Assembly (NCBI GenBank): GCA_029556615.1 | Contig: JAKQDD010000118.1 | Coordinates: 1-64,000 of the forward strand | DNA length: 64,000 nucleotides | DNA from: Verrucomicrobiota bacterium | GTDB taxonomy: Bacteria; Verrucomicrobiota; Verrucomicrobiia; Limisphaerales; J093 | Reading direction: 5' to 3' | Shown: in pieces, positions 31,553 through 42,323 of the stretch | Layout: each line of letters starts with the position of its first letter | How positions within the stretch are numbered: the stretch's first letter is position 1 | Notes under the pieces: generated by a model | The model's input: only the letters and a program-made list of their open reading frames with translations | Told to the model about the DNA's origin: nothing | The model's database searches: none | Position numbers and translations under genes: made by a program

Positions 31553-32737
31553 ATGAACGACCCCCGACTGGCCTTCATGTACGTGGCTGAAATCGAGGGA
31601 CTCAGGTACCCGGAGGATTGCCCATTCAAGACGCAGCGAACGGGCATGGTGCGCAAGCAGTTGCAATCGTTCGGCTTGATCGGCGGTCCGGGGAGGGACG
31701 AAATCGGGTTCAATTCGGCAACCATCGAGGAGTTGAGTGGATTCCATACCGAGCCCTATCTCGAGGAGTTGCAGCGTGCGGCGGGGGGCAACCTGACGAT
31801 TCAGGGTCTGCATATGGGTTTGGGTGGGCTGGACACGCCGGTCTTTCCGGACCTATTCCGGTACGGGGCATTGGCTTGCGGCGCGGCTTTGAGGGCGGCA
31901 GACCTGTTGATTGCGGGCGATGCCGACGTTGTCTTCAGTCTCCCGGGCGGTTTTCATCACGCCAAGGCGGCGCATGCCGGTGGTTTTTGCTACCTGAACG
32001 ACGTGGTGTTGGCCTGCAGCCGGCTGGCAGCGGCTGGGAGGAGGGTTGCCTATCTGGACATTGATGCCCACCACGGGGACGGAGTTCAGGAGGCGTTTTA
32101 TGGCCGGAGCGATGTTTTGACGGTGTCGATGCACGAGAGTGGGAAGACGCTCTATCCGTGGGGAGGGTTTGAGACCGAGCTTGGGGAGGGGGCGGGGCTG
32201 GGGTACAACGTGAACGTGCCGTTGCCTGCGGGCATTTACGACGAGGCGTTTCTCGAGGCTTTTGACGGCGTGGTCGCTCCGATCCTGGGTGCCTACGGTC
32301 CGGATGTGGTGGTGATGGAACTTGGGATGGACGCCCTGGCCGGTGATCCGCTGACCCACCTGAGTCTGACGAACAACGCATTGGCCGCGGTGGTTGAGAG
32401 AATCCAGGGGCTGGACCGGCCGGTTCTTGTTGCGGGGGGTGGCGGGTATCATTTGGCTCACACCGTTCGGGGATGGTCTTTGGCCTGGAGGGTTTTTGCG
32501 GGGGAAGGCGAAGCTGACGATTTTGGATGCGGGCTGGGAGGCGTCATGCTGGCCAGTTCCGAGTGGGCCGGGGGGCTGCGGGATCCGGTGCGGGTGGTGA
32601 TGGAGGAGGACCGGCGTAGCGTCGAGCCGGAGTTGCGCGCCGTCATGGATCGAATACGAAGAACGGTGTTTTCGCGCCACGGGCTTGGGGCGGAGTCGGC
32701 GCTGCCGGGGAGCCCGCCCGGGGAGGCTGGACCCTAA
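31553..32737 (+). CDS. histone deacetylase-family / acetoin-utilisation (AcuC-like) deacetylase
   Basis: A 394-residue class I HDAC-type protein: HTEPYLEELQ, PGGFHHAKAAHAGGFCYLND, the zinc ligands in YLDIDAHHGDGVQEAF (Asp and His) and ELGMDALAGDPLTHL (Asp), and GGGGYH with the catalytic-type Tyr. Bacterial members include AcuC, which deacetylates acetyl-CoA synthetase in Bacillus, acetylpolyamine amidohydrolases and HDAH. It precedes acs by 102 bp on the same strand, the context expected for control of Acs by lysine acetylation. Substrate assignment is inferred from this context. Confidence 0.85.
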   Translation: MNDPRLAFMYVAEIEGLRYPEDCPFKTQRTGMVRKQLQSFGLIGGPGRDEIGFNSATIEELSGFHTEPYLEELQRAAGGNLTIQGLHMGLGGLDTPVFPDLFRYGALACGAALRAADLLIAGDADVVFSLPGGFHHAKAAHAGGFCYLNDVVLACSRLAAAGRRVAYLDIDAHHGDGVQEAFYGRSDVLTVSMHESGKTLYPWGGFETELGEGAGLGYNVNVPLPAGIYDEAFLEAFDGVVAPILGAYGPDVVVMELGMDALAGDPLTHLSLTNNALAAVVERIQGLDRPVLVAGGGGYHLAHTVRGWSLAWRVFAGEGEADDFGCGLGGVMLASSEWAGGLRDPVRVVMEEDRRSVEPELRAVMDRIRRTVFSRHGLGAESALPGSPPGEAGP

Positions 32738-32839
32738 GGCGCCAGGGCCTGAGGGGGGGCTAGTTGTGATCGACGCCGAGCGATGATTTGACCGAAACAA
32801 AACAAGAACAAAGAGACCGACCAGAAAGGAGACACCGCC

Positions 32840-34819
<1,980 letters not shown>

Positions 34820-34915
34820 CGAGTGGCGAGAGTGGCCACGCGAGCCGGTCGCCGTCCGGAGTGTTCCGGGCGGCGGCCGGATCCGGGTGGTGAATTGGCG
34901 AAGCAGAGAGAGCCT

Positions 34916-36178
34916 ATGAACGCAGAGTCCACAGCGGCCGCGTCCGCGGCATCGAACCGGGGTTGGACGGTGACGTTTGCCGGCACCGGCATCAACCTGG
35001 CTTTGGGCGTGTTGTATGCCTGGAGCATTTTCAAGGGGGCCATCGAGAAGTCGTTCGGGTGGGATCCGGCGCGGCTGAACGATCCCTACGCGGTCTGTTG
35101 CCTGGTGTTTGCGTTTTCGATGATTCTGGCGGGGCGTTGTCAGGACCGGTTGGGGCCGAGGCTCACGGCGTTTCTTGGGGGCTTGCTGGTGGGGGTGGGT
35201 TTGCTGGTGGCCTCGCGCACCACGAACTACTGGGCCTGGGTGCTTGGGTTCGGCCTGCTGGCGGGGATGGGCATCGGCTTTGGCTACTCGAGCGCGACAC
35301 CGCCTGCGCTCAAGTGGTTTCCCCCCTCGAAGACGGGCCTGATTGCGGGGTTGGTGGTCTCCGGATTTGGGCTGGCGTCGGTCTACATCGCGCCGTTGAC
35401 GGAGTATCTGCTCCGCCGGGGCGACGTGTTATGGGCGATGACGTTTTACAGTGTGGCGTTCACGCTGGTGGTGTGCGGTCTTTCGTTGCTGTTGGTGAAT
35501 CCGCCTGCGGGGCATGTGCCGGGCGGGGCGGCGCCGGGATCGGCGACCGCGAAGGCGGCGGCTGCCGCGAGCAGCACACCGGGCGAGATGCTTCGTTCGC
35601 CGATGTTTTATCTGCTGTGGGTGATCTACTTCATTGGCGCGGGCGCGGGACTGATGGTGATCAGCAGCGTGAGCGGCATGGCGAAGAAGAGCATGGGGGA
35701 GGCGGCTTTTGTCGCGGTGGCCGTGCTGGCGGTGGGCAATGCCGCGGGCCGGATTGTGGCGGGCATGCTGTCCGATCGGATTGGCCGGCGGATGACGCTG
35801 ATGGTCGTGTTGCTGTTCCAGGCGGTTCTGATGTTCCTGACCATTCCGGTGGCGGGGGGCAGTGGCGGCACCGGTGCCGCGATTGTGGTGGTGGCGACGC
35901 TGATCGGCTTCAATTACGGCGCGAACCTGTCGTTGTTCCCGTCGTTTACGAAGGACTTGTGGGGCCTGAAGAGCTTCGGCGTGAACTACGGCTTTGTGTT
36001 TACGGCCTGGGGTGTGGGCGGGTTCTGTCTGAGCCGGCTCCAGCAGATGCTCAAGGCGCAGAGCGGATCGTTCACGTCGTCGCTGGTGACGGCGGGCTTG
36101 CTGCTGCTGGTGGGGGCGGCTTTGACGTTCCTTCTCAAGCCGCGGGCGGCGGCCGTCCCCCCGGCAACGTCGGCGTGA
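34916..36178 (+). CDS. MFS transporter, OFA (oxalate/formate antiporter) type
   Basis: The ATG at 34916 follows AGAGAGAG and begins a 420-residue protein with 12 predicted membrane helices. OFA-type features: GTGINLALGVLYAWSIFKGA in helix 1, LNDPYAVCCLVFAFSMILAG with the loop QDRLGPR (MFS signature), LAGMGIGFGYSSATPPALKW then FPPSKTGLIAGLVVSGFGLA, and GRIVAGMLSDRIGRR in the second half. OFA transporters move oxalate, formate, pyruvate, lactate or other small carboxylates. Position 96 bp behind acs suggests it imports a C2-C3 acid for it. The Ala-rich N-terminal about 12 residues are unremarkable. Confidence 0.85.
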   Translation: MNAESTAAASAASNRGWTVTFAGTGINLALGVLYAWSIFKGAIEKSFGWDPARLNDPYAVCCLVFAFSMILAGRCQDRLGPRLTAFLGGLLVGVGLLVASRTTNYWAWVLGFGLLAGMGIGFGYSSATPPALKWFPPSKTGLIAGLVVSGFGLASVYIAPLTEYLLRRGDVLWAMTFYSVAFTLVVCGLSLLLVNPPAGHVPGGAAPGSATAKAAAAASSTPGEMLRSPMFYLLWVIYFIGAGAGLMVISSVSGMAKKSMGEAAFVAVAVLAVGNAAGRIVAGMLSDRIGRRMTLMVVLLFQAVLMFLTIPVAGGSGGTGAAIVVVATLIGFNYGANLSLFPSFTKDLWGLKSFGVNYGFVFTAWGVGGFCLSRLQQMLKAQSGSFTSSLVTAGLLLLVGAALTFLLKPRAAAVPPATSA

Positions 36179-36226
36179 GGGGGCGGGGGAAGTGTGCGAT
36201 CCTACCATCGACGCGGGCTGAAGCTC

Positions 36227-37531
36227 ATGAAAACAATGATCCGGGTTGGCGCGGTTCGGGAGTTGGTTGGGGTGCTTCGAGGGTTGGGTTGGGCCGCCTT
36301 CGGAGTGCTGGGTTGCGGTGGGGTCTGGGCGGCGACGAACGTCACTTTCCAGGCCGAGGTGGCAGTGAAGGAGAGCTACGACAGCAACGTGTATCTGCAG
36401 GACACGGCGCCGGCACCGGGCGCGGTGAACGCGGTGCAACCGGAGCAGGCGTCCTGGGTGACGACGGTATTGCCGCGGCTGGGGCTGAGCTATCGGCCTG
36501 GGGCGGCTTTTGGGGTCAATGTCGCGTACGCGCCAGAGGTGGCGGTGTATCACTCGGAGCATGGGGAGGATTACGTGGCGCACCGGGTCACGCTGGCGCT
36601 GAGCGGGAAGAGCCGGGACACTGCGTGGGAGCAATCCAATGCGTTCACTTACACGGATGGCAACCGTCTGGGGCCGATTTTCGGGGCTCCGGGCGCGGTG
36701 CCGGCGATTGGGGGAATCCCGCTCCGGGACCGGCGGGAGGCGTTCATCTACCGGGGCGGGTTCAAGCTGACGTATCCTGTGGGGCGTTGGTTCCTGCGGC
36801 CGGTGGCGACGGCGTACCTGCATGATTTCATGACGGAGCAGCACGACCCGAGGGTTGCGCCTTACGTGGGGTACGAGAACTACATTGACCGGCAGGATGT
36901 CTCCGGCGGGGTGGATGTGGGGCTCAAGTGCCTGGAGGAGGCGTCGGTGGTCCTTGGCTACCGGTTTGGCCGGCAGGACCAGTATCAACTGCTGGGCGTC
37001 GACAGCCCGTACGACAGCGCCTATCATCGATTGCTGGTCGGCCTGGAGGGGACGCTGCTTCCGGGGTTGAAGGTGGCGATTCTGGGGGGGCCGGACCTGC
37101 GGGATTTTGCGGACAACCCGGACCCTGCGTTTGATCCGGACGAGGTGCTATACTGGATTGATGCGTCGGTGACGTGGTTGCCGGGGAAGCGGGACAGCGT
37201 GACGCTGGCGTGCCGGCGCTATGAGCAGCCAGCGTTTTCGAGCCACAGCGTGTACGAGGACATCACATACGACGTGACGTGGAAGCACACGTTTTCGTCG
37301 CGGGTCAGTGCGCGGCTGGGATTTCGGGCCTACCTGGGGGATTGGCAGGCACCGGTCGACCGGGAGGATTGGATCTACACGCCCGGGGTGTCCGTGACCT
37401 GGGCGATCACGGATCGGCTGGGCTGGGATTTTGCGTACGCTTACGACTGGGTCGAGAGCAAGGTGCCGCGCACGGAGGGCCGGGAGTATACGCGGCACCT
37501 GGTCAGCATGGGACTGCGGTACACGTTGTAG
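36227..37531 (+). CDS. outer-membrane beta-barrel protein
   Basis: From ATG 36227 the 434-residue protein has a basic N-terminus and signal segment (GLGWAAFGVLGCGGVWA) followed by alternating aromatic beta-strands: FQAEVAVKESYDSNVYLQ, LPRLGLSYRPGAAFGVNVAY, GFKLTYPVGRWFLRPVATAY, SVVLGYRFGRQDQYQLLGV, DYTW-like hairpins and the C-terminal HLVSMGLRYTL ending in Leu after Tyr, typical of barrel insertion. The pattern 'YDSNVY...L.G..RLGLSY' recalls exopolysaccharide-export barrels and the 'outer membrane beta-barrel protein' family of Verrucomicrobiota. The GTG at 36194 is an alternative start. No specific transport substrate can be assigned. Confidence 0.75.
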   Translation: MKTMIRVGAVRELVGVLRGLGWAAFGVLGCGGVWAATNVTFQAEVAVKESYDSNVYLQDTAPAPGAVNAVQPEQASWVTTVLPRLGLSYRPGAAFGVNVAYAPEVAVYHSEHGEDYVAHRVTLALSGKSRDTAWEQSNAFTYTDGNRLGPIFGAPGAVPAIGGIPLRDRREAFIYRGGFKLTYPVGRWFLRPVATAYLHDFMTEQHDPRVAPYVGYENYIDRQDVSGGVDVGLKCLEEASVVLGYRFGRQDQYQLLGVDSPYDSAYHRLLVGLEGTLLPGLKVAILGGPDLRDFADNPDPAFDPDEVLYWIDASVTWLPGKRDSVTLACRRYEQPAFSSHSVYEDITYDVTWKHTFSSRVSARLGFRAYLGDWQAPVDREDWIYTPGVSVTWAITDRLGWDFAYAYDWVESKVPRTEGREYTRHLVSMGLRYTL

Positions 37532-37541
37532 GCGCGGTCGG

Positions 37542-38954
37542 CTACCGGAAGAAGAGGGCCCAGACGAGGATCAGCATCGGCAGCATGAAGGGGACCGCAT
37601 AACGTGCCACATAGCCGAGGAAGGTTGGCATCCGGACCTTTTGTTGATCGGCGATGGCTTTCACCATGAAGTTGGGGCCATTCCCGATGTAGGTATTGGC
37701 TCCGAAGAAGACGGCGCCGACGCTGATGGCCACGAGGTTGGGGTTGAGGGCCGGGTTGGTCAGGAGGCAGGCCATTTCGATCTGGGCGGTCGAAAGGGTG
37801 GCGTTGCGGAGGGCGTCAGGGAAGATCTGACGCACGCCGTCGAGGGCGGCGGCGATGGGCGGCGGGAACGCGCTGGCCGCGGTTGTGGTGGCTGCGGCGA
37901 GGGTTTCCCGGACGAATTCCGGGGGGATCAAGGCGCCGGTTGCGGTGCTGAGGAAGCTGAGGTAGGTGGGGGCGTTGTCGAGCAGGCTCGAGAGAGAACC
38001 CGTGGCCCAGAAAAAGAAGGTGAGGCTGGGCTCGCCCAAGCGCGAGGCGTTGGCCTGAAGCCATTGGAGAGCGGGGATCATGGTGGCGAAGATCCCTGCA
38101 AAAAGGATGGCCACTTCGCGGATGGGATGGAAGTTGAACTCGTTGGCCCGATGGATCTCGCGTCGGGTGAACCGATGGGAAACGACCGCGGCGGCGATCA
38201 TGATCGACTCGCGGAGGAGCGGCGGGTGCTTGATGAACACGGCTGCGAGGATGACGGCAAGGACCGCGAGATTACCCAGGCCCTCGAATCGCCAGGTGTC
38301 CTTGGGTTCGGCGAGCGCCTGGCGGACTTCCGCGGGTGCCCGGAGGTAGTTGCGGCGGTCCAGCGCATAGAAGAACAGGAGGAGGGTGCCGACGCCGACG
38401 AGCCACATGGGCCAGCAATGGGCGGCGACCCACCAGAAGGGCACGCCGCGCAAGTAGCCCAGGAAGAGCGGGGGATCGCCGATGGGCGTGAGGCAGCCGC
38501 CGACGTTGGCGACGAGGAAGATGAAGAACACGACGTGGTGGGTCGTGAGGCGGTATCGGTTCATGCGGAGCCAGGGGCGAATGAGGAGCATGGCGGCGCC
38601 GGTGGTGCCCAGCAGGTTGGCGATGACGGCGCCGAGGAGGAGGAAGACGGTGTTGGCGAGGGGCGTTGCCTCGCCCTGGACGGTGATATGGATTCCGCCG
38701 GCGACGACGAACAGGGAGCCGATGAGCACGATGAAACTGAAGTACTCGTGGGCGGTGTGTTCGAGGGGGGTCCAGGCTTGGAGGTGGATGGCGTAGTAGG
38801 CGACGGTGAGTGCGCCGAGGCCGAGGGCTACTTTGGGATAATGGCGGTTCCAGCCGCGGGGTGCCCAGAGCGGGCCGAACGCGATGGCGCAGAGCAGGAG
38901 CAGGAATGGCAGCGCCATCAACAGGGGCGGAGCGGGTGCAGCGGCGGATCCCAT
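37542..38954 (-). CDS. NhaD/ArsB-superfamily sodium:proton antiporter-like protein
   Basis: The 470-residue protein has about 12 hydrophobic segments with ion-transporter-superfamily motifs: VVAGGIHITVQGEATPLANT, LGAVIANLLGTTGAAMLLIR then P, VANVGGCLTPIGDPPLFLGY, a conserved SLSSLLDNAPTYLSFL and GANTYIGNGPNFMVKAIADQ near the C-terminus. The paired 'xNxxTPIGDPP' and 'DNAPTYL' re-entrant motifs resemble the NhaD Na+/H+ antiporter and citrate/arsenite carriers. It is convergent with the barrel gene. Start MGSAAAP at 38954. Confidence 0.82.
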   Translation of the reverse strand: MGSAAAPAPPLLMALPFLLLLCAIAFGPLWAPRGWNRHYPKVALGLGALTVAYYAIHLQAWTPLEHTAHEYFSFIVLIGSLFVVAGGIHITVQGEATPLANTVFLLLGAVIANLLGTTGAAMLLIRPWLRMNRYRLTTHHVVFFIFLVANVGGCLTPIGDPPLFLGYLRGVPFWWVAAHCWPMWLVGVGTLLLFFYALDRRNYLRAPAEVRQALAEPKDTWRFEGLGNLAVLAVILAAVFIKHPPLLRESIMIAAAVVSHRFTRREIHRANEFNFHPIREVAILFAGIFATMIPALQWLQANASRLGEPSLTFFFWATGSLSSLLDNAPTYLSFLSTATGALIPPEFVRETLAAATTTAASAFPPPIAAALDGVRQIFPDALRNATLSTAQIEMACLLTNPALNPNLVAISVGAVFFGANTYIGNGPNFMVKAIADQQKVRMPTFLGYVARYAVPFMLPMLILVWALFFR

Positions 38955-39059
38955 GGGCTGAGGTTACGCAAGCGGAATCGGAAACGCAGTTCAATTTCGC
39001 CGGCGGCGTGGCGATAGTATTTGACACGCTCTGGATCCGTTTCTAGGTTCGCACACGAT

Positions 39060-39494
39060 ATGTCTGACAACACAACGAGCACACCGGGCGCTGGGGTTCC
39101 TCCGAAGCCAGCCGAGCCCGTGAAGGTGCAGCCGAAGAAGGAGACGGTGCGGATCAGCCTGCCTGCGAAGCCGACGGCAGCGCCGACGATCAAGATCCCG
39201 GCCCCGTCCGCCCCGGGTCCGGCTGCGGCGCCGGTGGCGGCCGCGGCGCCGGTGCAGGCGCCCGCGGCGGCGGCGGGCGGCGGTGCCGCTCCGGTGCCGG
39301 TGCGTCCGACGGCTTCTGCGGCTCCGGCGACGGCCCCATCAGCCGGCGGGATGGGCCGGCCGATGGCTGGCCCTGCGCGGTCCGGTGCTGCGACGGTGAG
39401 CATGCTGGACAGCGGGTTGGCGATTGCGGCGGCGGTGATTGGGGTGATTGCGTTGGTGCGCGTGTTTCTGCTGATCGGGCAGATCAACAACTGA
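39060..39494 (+). CDS. Pro/Ala-rich protein with C-terminal membrane anchor
   Basis: The 144-residue protein starts at ATG 39060 (MSDNTTSTPG). It is mostly low-complexity Pro/Ala/Val with KETVRISLPAKP, a motif shared by similar small proteins in this phylum, and ends with one hydrophobic helix (LAIAAAVIGVIALVRVFLLI) plus GQINN. It therefore looks like a tail-anchored protein with a disordered cytoplasmic part. It is 63 bp upstream of trxA on the same strand. Function unknown. Confidence 0.7.
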   Translation: MSDNTTSTPGAGVPPKPAEPVKVQPKKETVRISLPAKPTAAPTIKIPAPSAPGPAAAPVAAAAPVQAPAAAAGGGAAPVPVRPTASAAPATAPSAGGMGRPMAGPARSGAATVSMLDSGLAIAAAVIGVIALVRVFLLIGQINN

Positions 39495-39556
39495 GCGTGC
39501 CGTGCCGTGACGGGGAGAACGTCGAGATCTGAGGTGGGGTGATTTGCGCTGCCGGT

Positions 39557-39895
39557 ATGGCTTCAGAGATGATCATTACCCTGACGGAGTCCAATTTTGC
39601 CGCTGAAGTCCTGCAGGCGCCGGTGCCGGTGCTTGTGGATTTTTGGGCTGAATGGTGTGCGCCGTGCCGCATGGTGGCGCCGTTGCTCGAGGAGCTTGCC
39701 GGCGAGTACGACGGACAGATTCGAATTGGCAAGGTGGACATCGAGAAGCAGCAGATGCTGCAGCAGGAGTACGACATCCGCGGGATTCCCACGCTGGTGC
39801 TCTTCAAGGATGGGCAGGTGCAGGATGTGATTGTGGGTTTGAAGAGCAAGCGGGATTTGAAGGCCAGCATCGAGCGGGTGTTGACGCCGGCCTAG
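39557..39895 (+). CDS. trxA: thioredoxin
   Basis: The 112-residue protein has FWAEWCAPCRMVAPLLEELA with Cys34 and Cys37, VDIEKQQMLQQEYDIRGIPT (cis-Pro) and LVLFKDGQVQDVIVGLKS. The active site is WCAPC rather than the classical WCGPC, a change that usually alters redox potential slightly. ATG 39557 is preferred to the 39539 start. It is followed 25 bp later by the T2SS F-type gene, so it may be the first gene of that transcription unit. Confidence 0.93.
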   Translation: MASEMIITLTESNFAAEVLQAPVPVLVDFWAEWCAPCRMVAPLLEELAGEYDGQIRIGKVDIEKQQMLQQEYDIRGIPTLVLFKDGQVQDVIVGLKSKRDLKASIERVLTPA

Positions 39896-39920
39896 GCTCT
39901 GTGGAAGCCAGGGGCGCACC

Positions 39921-40919
39921 ATGCCCTGGATCATCACCCCGGGTCAACTGGTTCGCCAGGCCGAGTTCTATCATCAACTGGCGGCGATGATGGCTGCCGG
40001 GATCCCGGTTGTCCAAGCCCTGCAGCAGACCGCCAAAGCGCCGCCGGGCCCGGGTTTTCGTCGTCCCTTGCAGGCCCTACTCGGCGGATTGGGCCAGGGG
40101 ATGACCTTTGCCGAAGCGGCGTCGCAAGTGGCGGGTTGGCTGCCGGCGTTTGACCTTGCGTTGGTGAAGGCCGGGGAAGAGAGCGGGCGTCTGGATGCGT
40201 CGTGCCGGCTGCTGTCCGAGTACTATCAAAGTCGGGCCCAACTGACACGCCAGGTCCTGTCGGATCTTGCGTATCCGGTCGTGATTGTGCACGCGGCGGT
40301 TTTGCTGGCGCCCTTTCCGCAGTTATTCCTGAGTGGCAACGTCGGGGCCTATGCGCGCCAGACTCTGGGTGTGCTCCTGCCGTTCTATGCCGTGGGATTG
40401 TTTTTGGCGATTGCCGTCCAGGGGCGGCGTGGGGAGCGGTGGCGGGCTCTTTTGGAGGCGGTGCTGCACCCCGTGCCGATGCTCGGGAAGGCACGGCGGT
40501 TCCTGGGGCTGGCGCGGCTTTCGGCGGCACTGGGTGCGCTGCTGAATGCGGGTGTGTCGATCCTGACCTCCTGGCCGATGGCGGCCGCGTCCAGCGGGTC
40601 GCCGGCGCTCTGGCGTGCCGTGCGCGGATGGGAACCCGAGCTGCAGAAGGGGACGCCGCCCGGTGATTTGCTGGTGCGGGCCCCGGTGTTTCCGGAGTTG
40701 TTCACGAACCTCTACCGGACGGGCGAGATCAGCGGGACGTTGGAGGACGCGCTAAGGCGGCTGCATACGTACTATCAGGATGAGGCGACCCGGAGGCTGA
40801 GGGCGTTCGCGACGTGGCTGCCCAGGTTGATCTATTTTGGGATTCTGATCTACCTGGCGTTTCGGATTGTTGGGTTCTGGGCGGGCTACTACGAAGGCAT
40901 TCTGAACATGGACCTGTGA
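39921..40919 (+). CDS. type II secretion/type IV pilus inner-membrane protein (GspF/PilC family)
   Basis: A 332-residue T2SSF protein with two duplicated halves: EFYHQLAAMMAAGIPVVQAL ... FAEAASQVAGWLPAFDLALV KAGEESGRLD, and later LARLSAALGALLNAGVSILT ... FPELFTNLYRTGEISGTLED. Membrane segments occur at PVVIVHAAVLLAPFPQLFL, LLPFYAVGLFLAIAV and the C-terminal LIYFGILIYLAFRIVGFW. Such proteins are platform components that move pilins or pseudopilins. It is unlinked from GspE/GspD genes here, but the two FTLIELL-type proteins in the window are possible clients. Shorter than the usual about 400 residues. Its TGA overlaps the next gene as GTGA. Confidence 0.85.
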   Translation: MPWIITPGQLVRQAEFYHQLAAMMAAGIPVVQALQQTAKAPPGPGFRRPLQALLGGLGQGMTFAEAASQVAGWLPAFDLALVKAGEESGRLDASCRLLSEYYQSRAQLTRQVLSDLAYPVVIVHAAVLLAPFPQLFLSGNVGAYARQTLGVLLPFYAVGLFLAIAVQGRRGERWRALLEAVLHPVPMLGKARRFLGLARLSAALGALLNAGVSILTSWPMAAASSGSPALWRAVRGWEPELQKGTPPGDLLVRAPVFPELFTNLYRTGEISGTLEDALRRLHTYYQDEATRRLRAFATWLPRLIYFGILIYLAFRIVGFWAGYYEGILNMDL

Positions 40920-42133
40920 AGACGACTGACTGCCAGCGCGATGGTGGCGCCGTGGGCGAGGGGGAGTCGGCGGGATTCGGGCGGCTGGCTCGAATCCTGG
41001 CTGACGAGTCATGGCGCCAGCGGGAGTTTCCGATTGCCCGGCGGAAGGTCTATCTGGCGCACGCGGGTGTCTGCCCGCTGCCGTTCCGAGTTCAGGAGGC
41101 CATCCGCCGGTATGCGGATGAGGCGAGCAGCGGGGACCAGGAGGCGGTGGTGTCCGAGCGGTTTCTCCAGGAGACGCGCGAAGTCGCCGCGGCGTTCCTG
41201 GGAAGCACGCCGGAGGAGATTGCGTGGGTGGGGCCGACGTCGTCGGCGCTGAGCGTGGTGGCGGGCGGCCTGTTGTGGAAGGCTGGGGAGAGTGTGGTTG
41301 TCTATTACGACGACTATCCCACGGCGGTCTACCCATGGATGGCGATGGCGGAGCGCGGGGTTGAGGTGCGGCGGGTGATGCCGCGGCAGTGGGGGCAGAT
41401 CGAGGTGGAGGACGTGCTCGCCCGTGTCGATGCTTCGACCCGGCTGGTGGCGCTGGCGTCATGCCATTATGTCTCGGGCTGGCGGCTGGATCATGTTGCA
41501 CTCGGCCGGGCTCTGCGGGCGCGCGGTGTCGGATTCTGTCTGGATGCGATCCAGACGCTTGGCGCGTTTCCGATCGAGGCGGGCTCGGTGGATTACCTTG
41601 CGGCGGACGCGCACAAGTGGCTGCTGGGCCCGTGCGGGGCGGGGATTCTCCATGTGCGGCGGGAATGTCAGGAGGCGCTTCGGCCCAGCGCGTGGGGCTG
41701 GCACAGCATCGAGTGTCCGAACTTCATCACCCAGCCGGAGTTGGTCTGGCGCCGGGATGCGCGCCGGTACGAGCCGGGCACGGCGAATCTGCTGGGTTTG
41801 GTGGGGCTGCGAGCGGCGCTCGATCTGCTCGGGGAGATTGGGATGGAGGCGATTGGCGCCGAGCTCTTGCGGAAGCGGGCGTGGTTGGTTCCCGAGCTGG
41901 AGGCGCGAGGCTACCGGGTGGCCAACGCGGCTGCGGCTCCGGGGCGGGCGTCGGCGATACTGAGCCTGGACCGGCCCGGGACCGACATGGCCCGGGTGTA
42001 CGAGCGTCTGGCGCGATCCGGCGTGGTGACCTCGCTGCGGGCGGATCGCGCCGGCAAGCCTTACGTCCGGCTTTCGCCGCACTTTTACAACACGGACGCC
42101 GAGTTGCGCCACATGCTGGCGCACCTCGACTAG
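40916..42133 (+). CDS. class V PLP aminotransferase (cysteine desulfurase-like fold)
   Basis: GTG 40916 overlaps the preceding stop by 4 bp and gives 405 residues. The fold is class V: VYLAHAGVCPLPFRVQEAIR, GPTSSALSVVAGGL, YYDDYPTAVYPWMAM, ASCHYVSGWRLDHVAL, LDAIQTLGAFPIEAGSVDYL and the PLP Lys in AADAHKWLLGPCGAGIL. RYEPGTANLLGLVGLRAALD is typical of SufS/isopenicillin-N epimerase-like proteins, but the catalytic Cys loop of desulfurases is not evident, so an aminotransferase or epimerase role is as likely. Coupling to a GspF-type gene is odd and probably not functional. Stop TAG lies 11 bp before repeat copy G. Confidence 0.85.
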   Translation: MKTTDCQRDGGAVGEGESAGFGRLARILADESWRQREFPIARRKVYLAHAGVCPLPFRVQEAIRRYADEASSGDQEAVVSERFLQETREVAAAFLGSTPEEIAWVGPTSSALSVVAGGLLWKAGESVVVYYDDYPTAVYPWMAMAERGVEVRRVMPRQWGQIEVEDVLARVDASTRLVALASCHYVSGWRLDHVALGRALRARGVGFCLDAIQTLGAFPIEAGSVDYLAADAHKWLLGPCGAGILHVRRECQEALRPSAWGWHSIECPNFITQPELVWRRDARRYEPGTANLLGLVGLRAALDLLGEIGMEAIGAELLRKRAWLVPELEARGYRVANAAAAPGRASAILSLDRPGTDMARVYERLARSGVVTSLRADRAGKPYVRLSPHFYNTDAELRHMLAHLD

Positions 42134-42143
42134 TCTGGCCTCG

Positions 42144-42323
42144 CTAGAGTCCTCGACTTGTGGAATGTGTGGTAAACAGGTCAGGTTGGGTCCCTGCCGT
42201 TCCAACCCCACCCCCCTGCCTTCGAGGACTCTACGTTAGCGAGGCGCGGAAGAGAGGGTTCGAAGAGGCCGGAAGGCTTCATGGGATCGCGGACTTTGTT
42301 AGGTCTGAGGCGCGCCTCGCTAG
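42144..42323 (+). repeat. CTAG-bounded double-palindrome element, copy G (full length)
   Basis: This 180-bp copy is the cleanest. It begins CTAGAGTCCTCGACTTGTGG and ends GGCGCGCCTCGCTAG. Left arms AGAGTCCTCGA/TTCGAGGACTCT, right arms AGCGAGGCGCG/CGCGCCTCGCT. The rightmost CTAG (42320-42323) supplies the stop codon of the convergent 71-codon gene; the leftmost lies 11 bp after the aminotransferase TAG. Confidence 0.9.
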
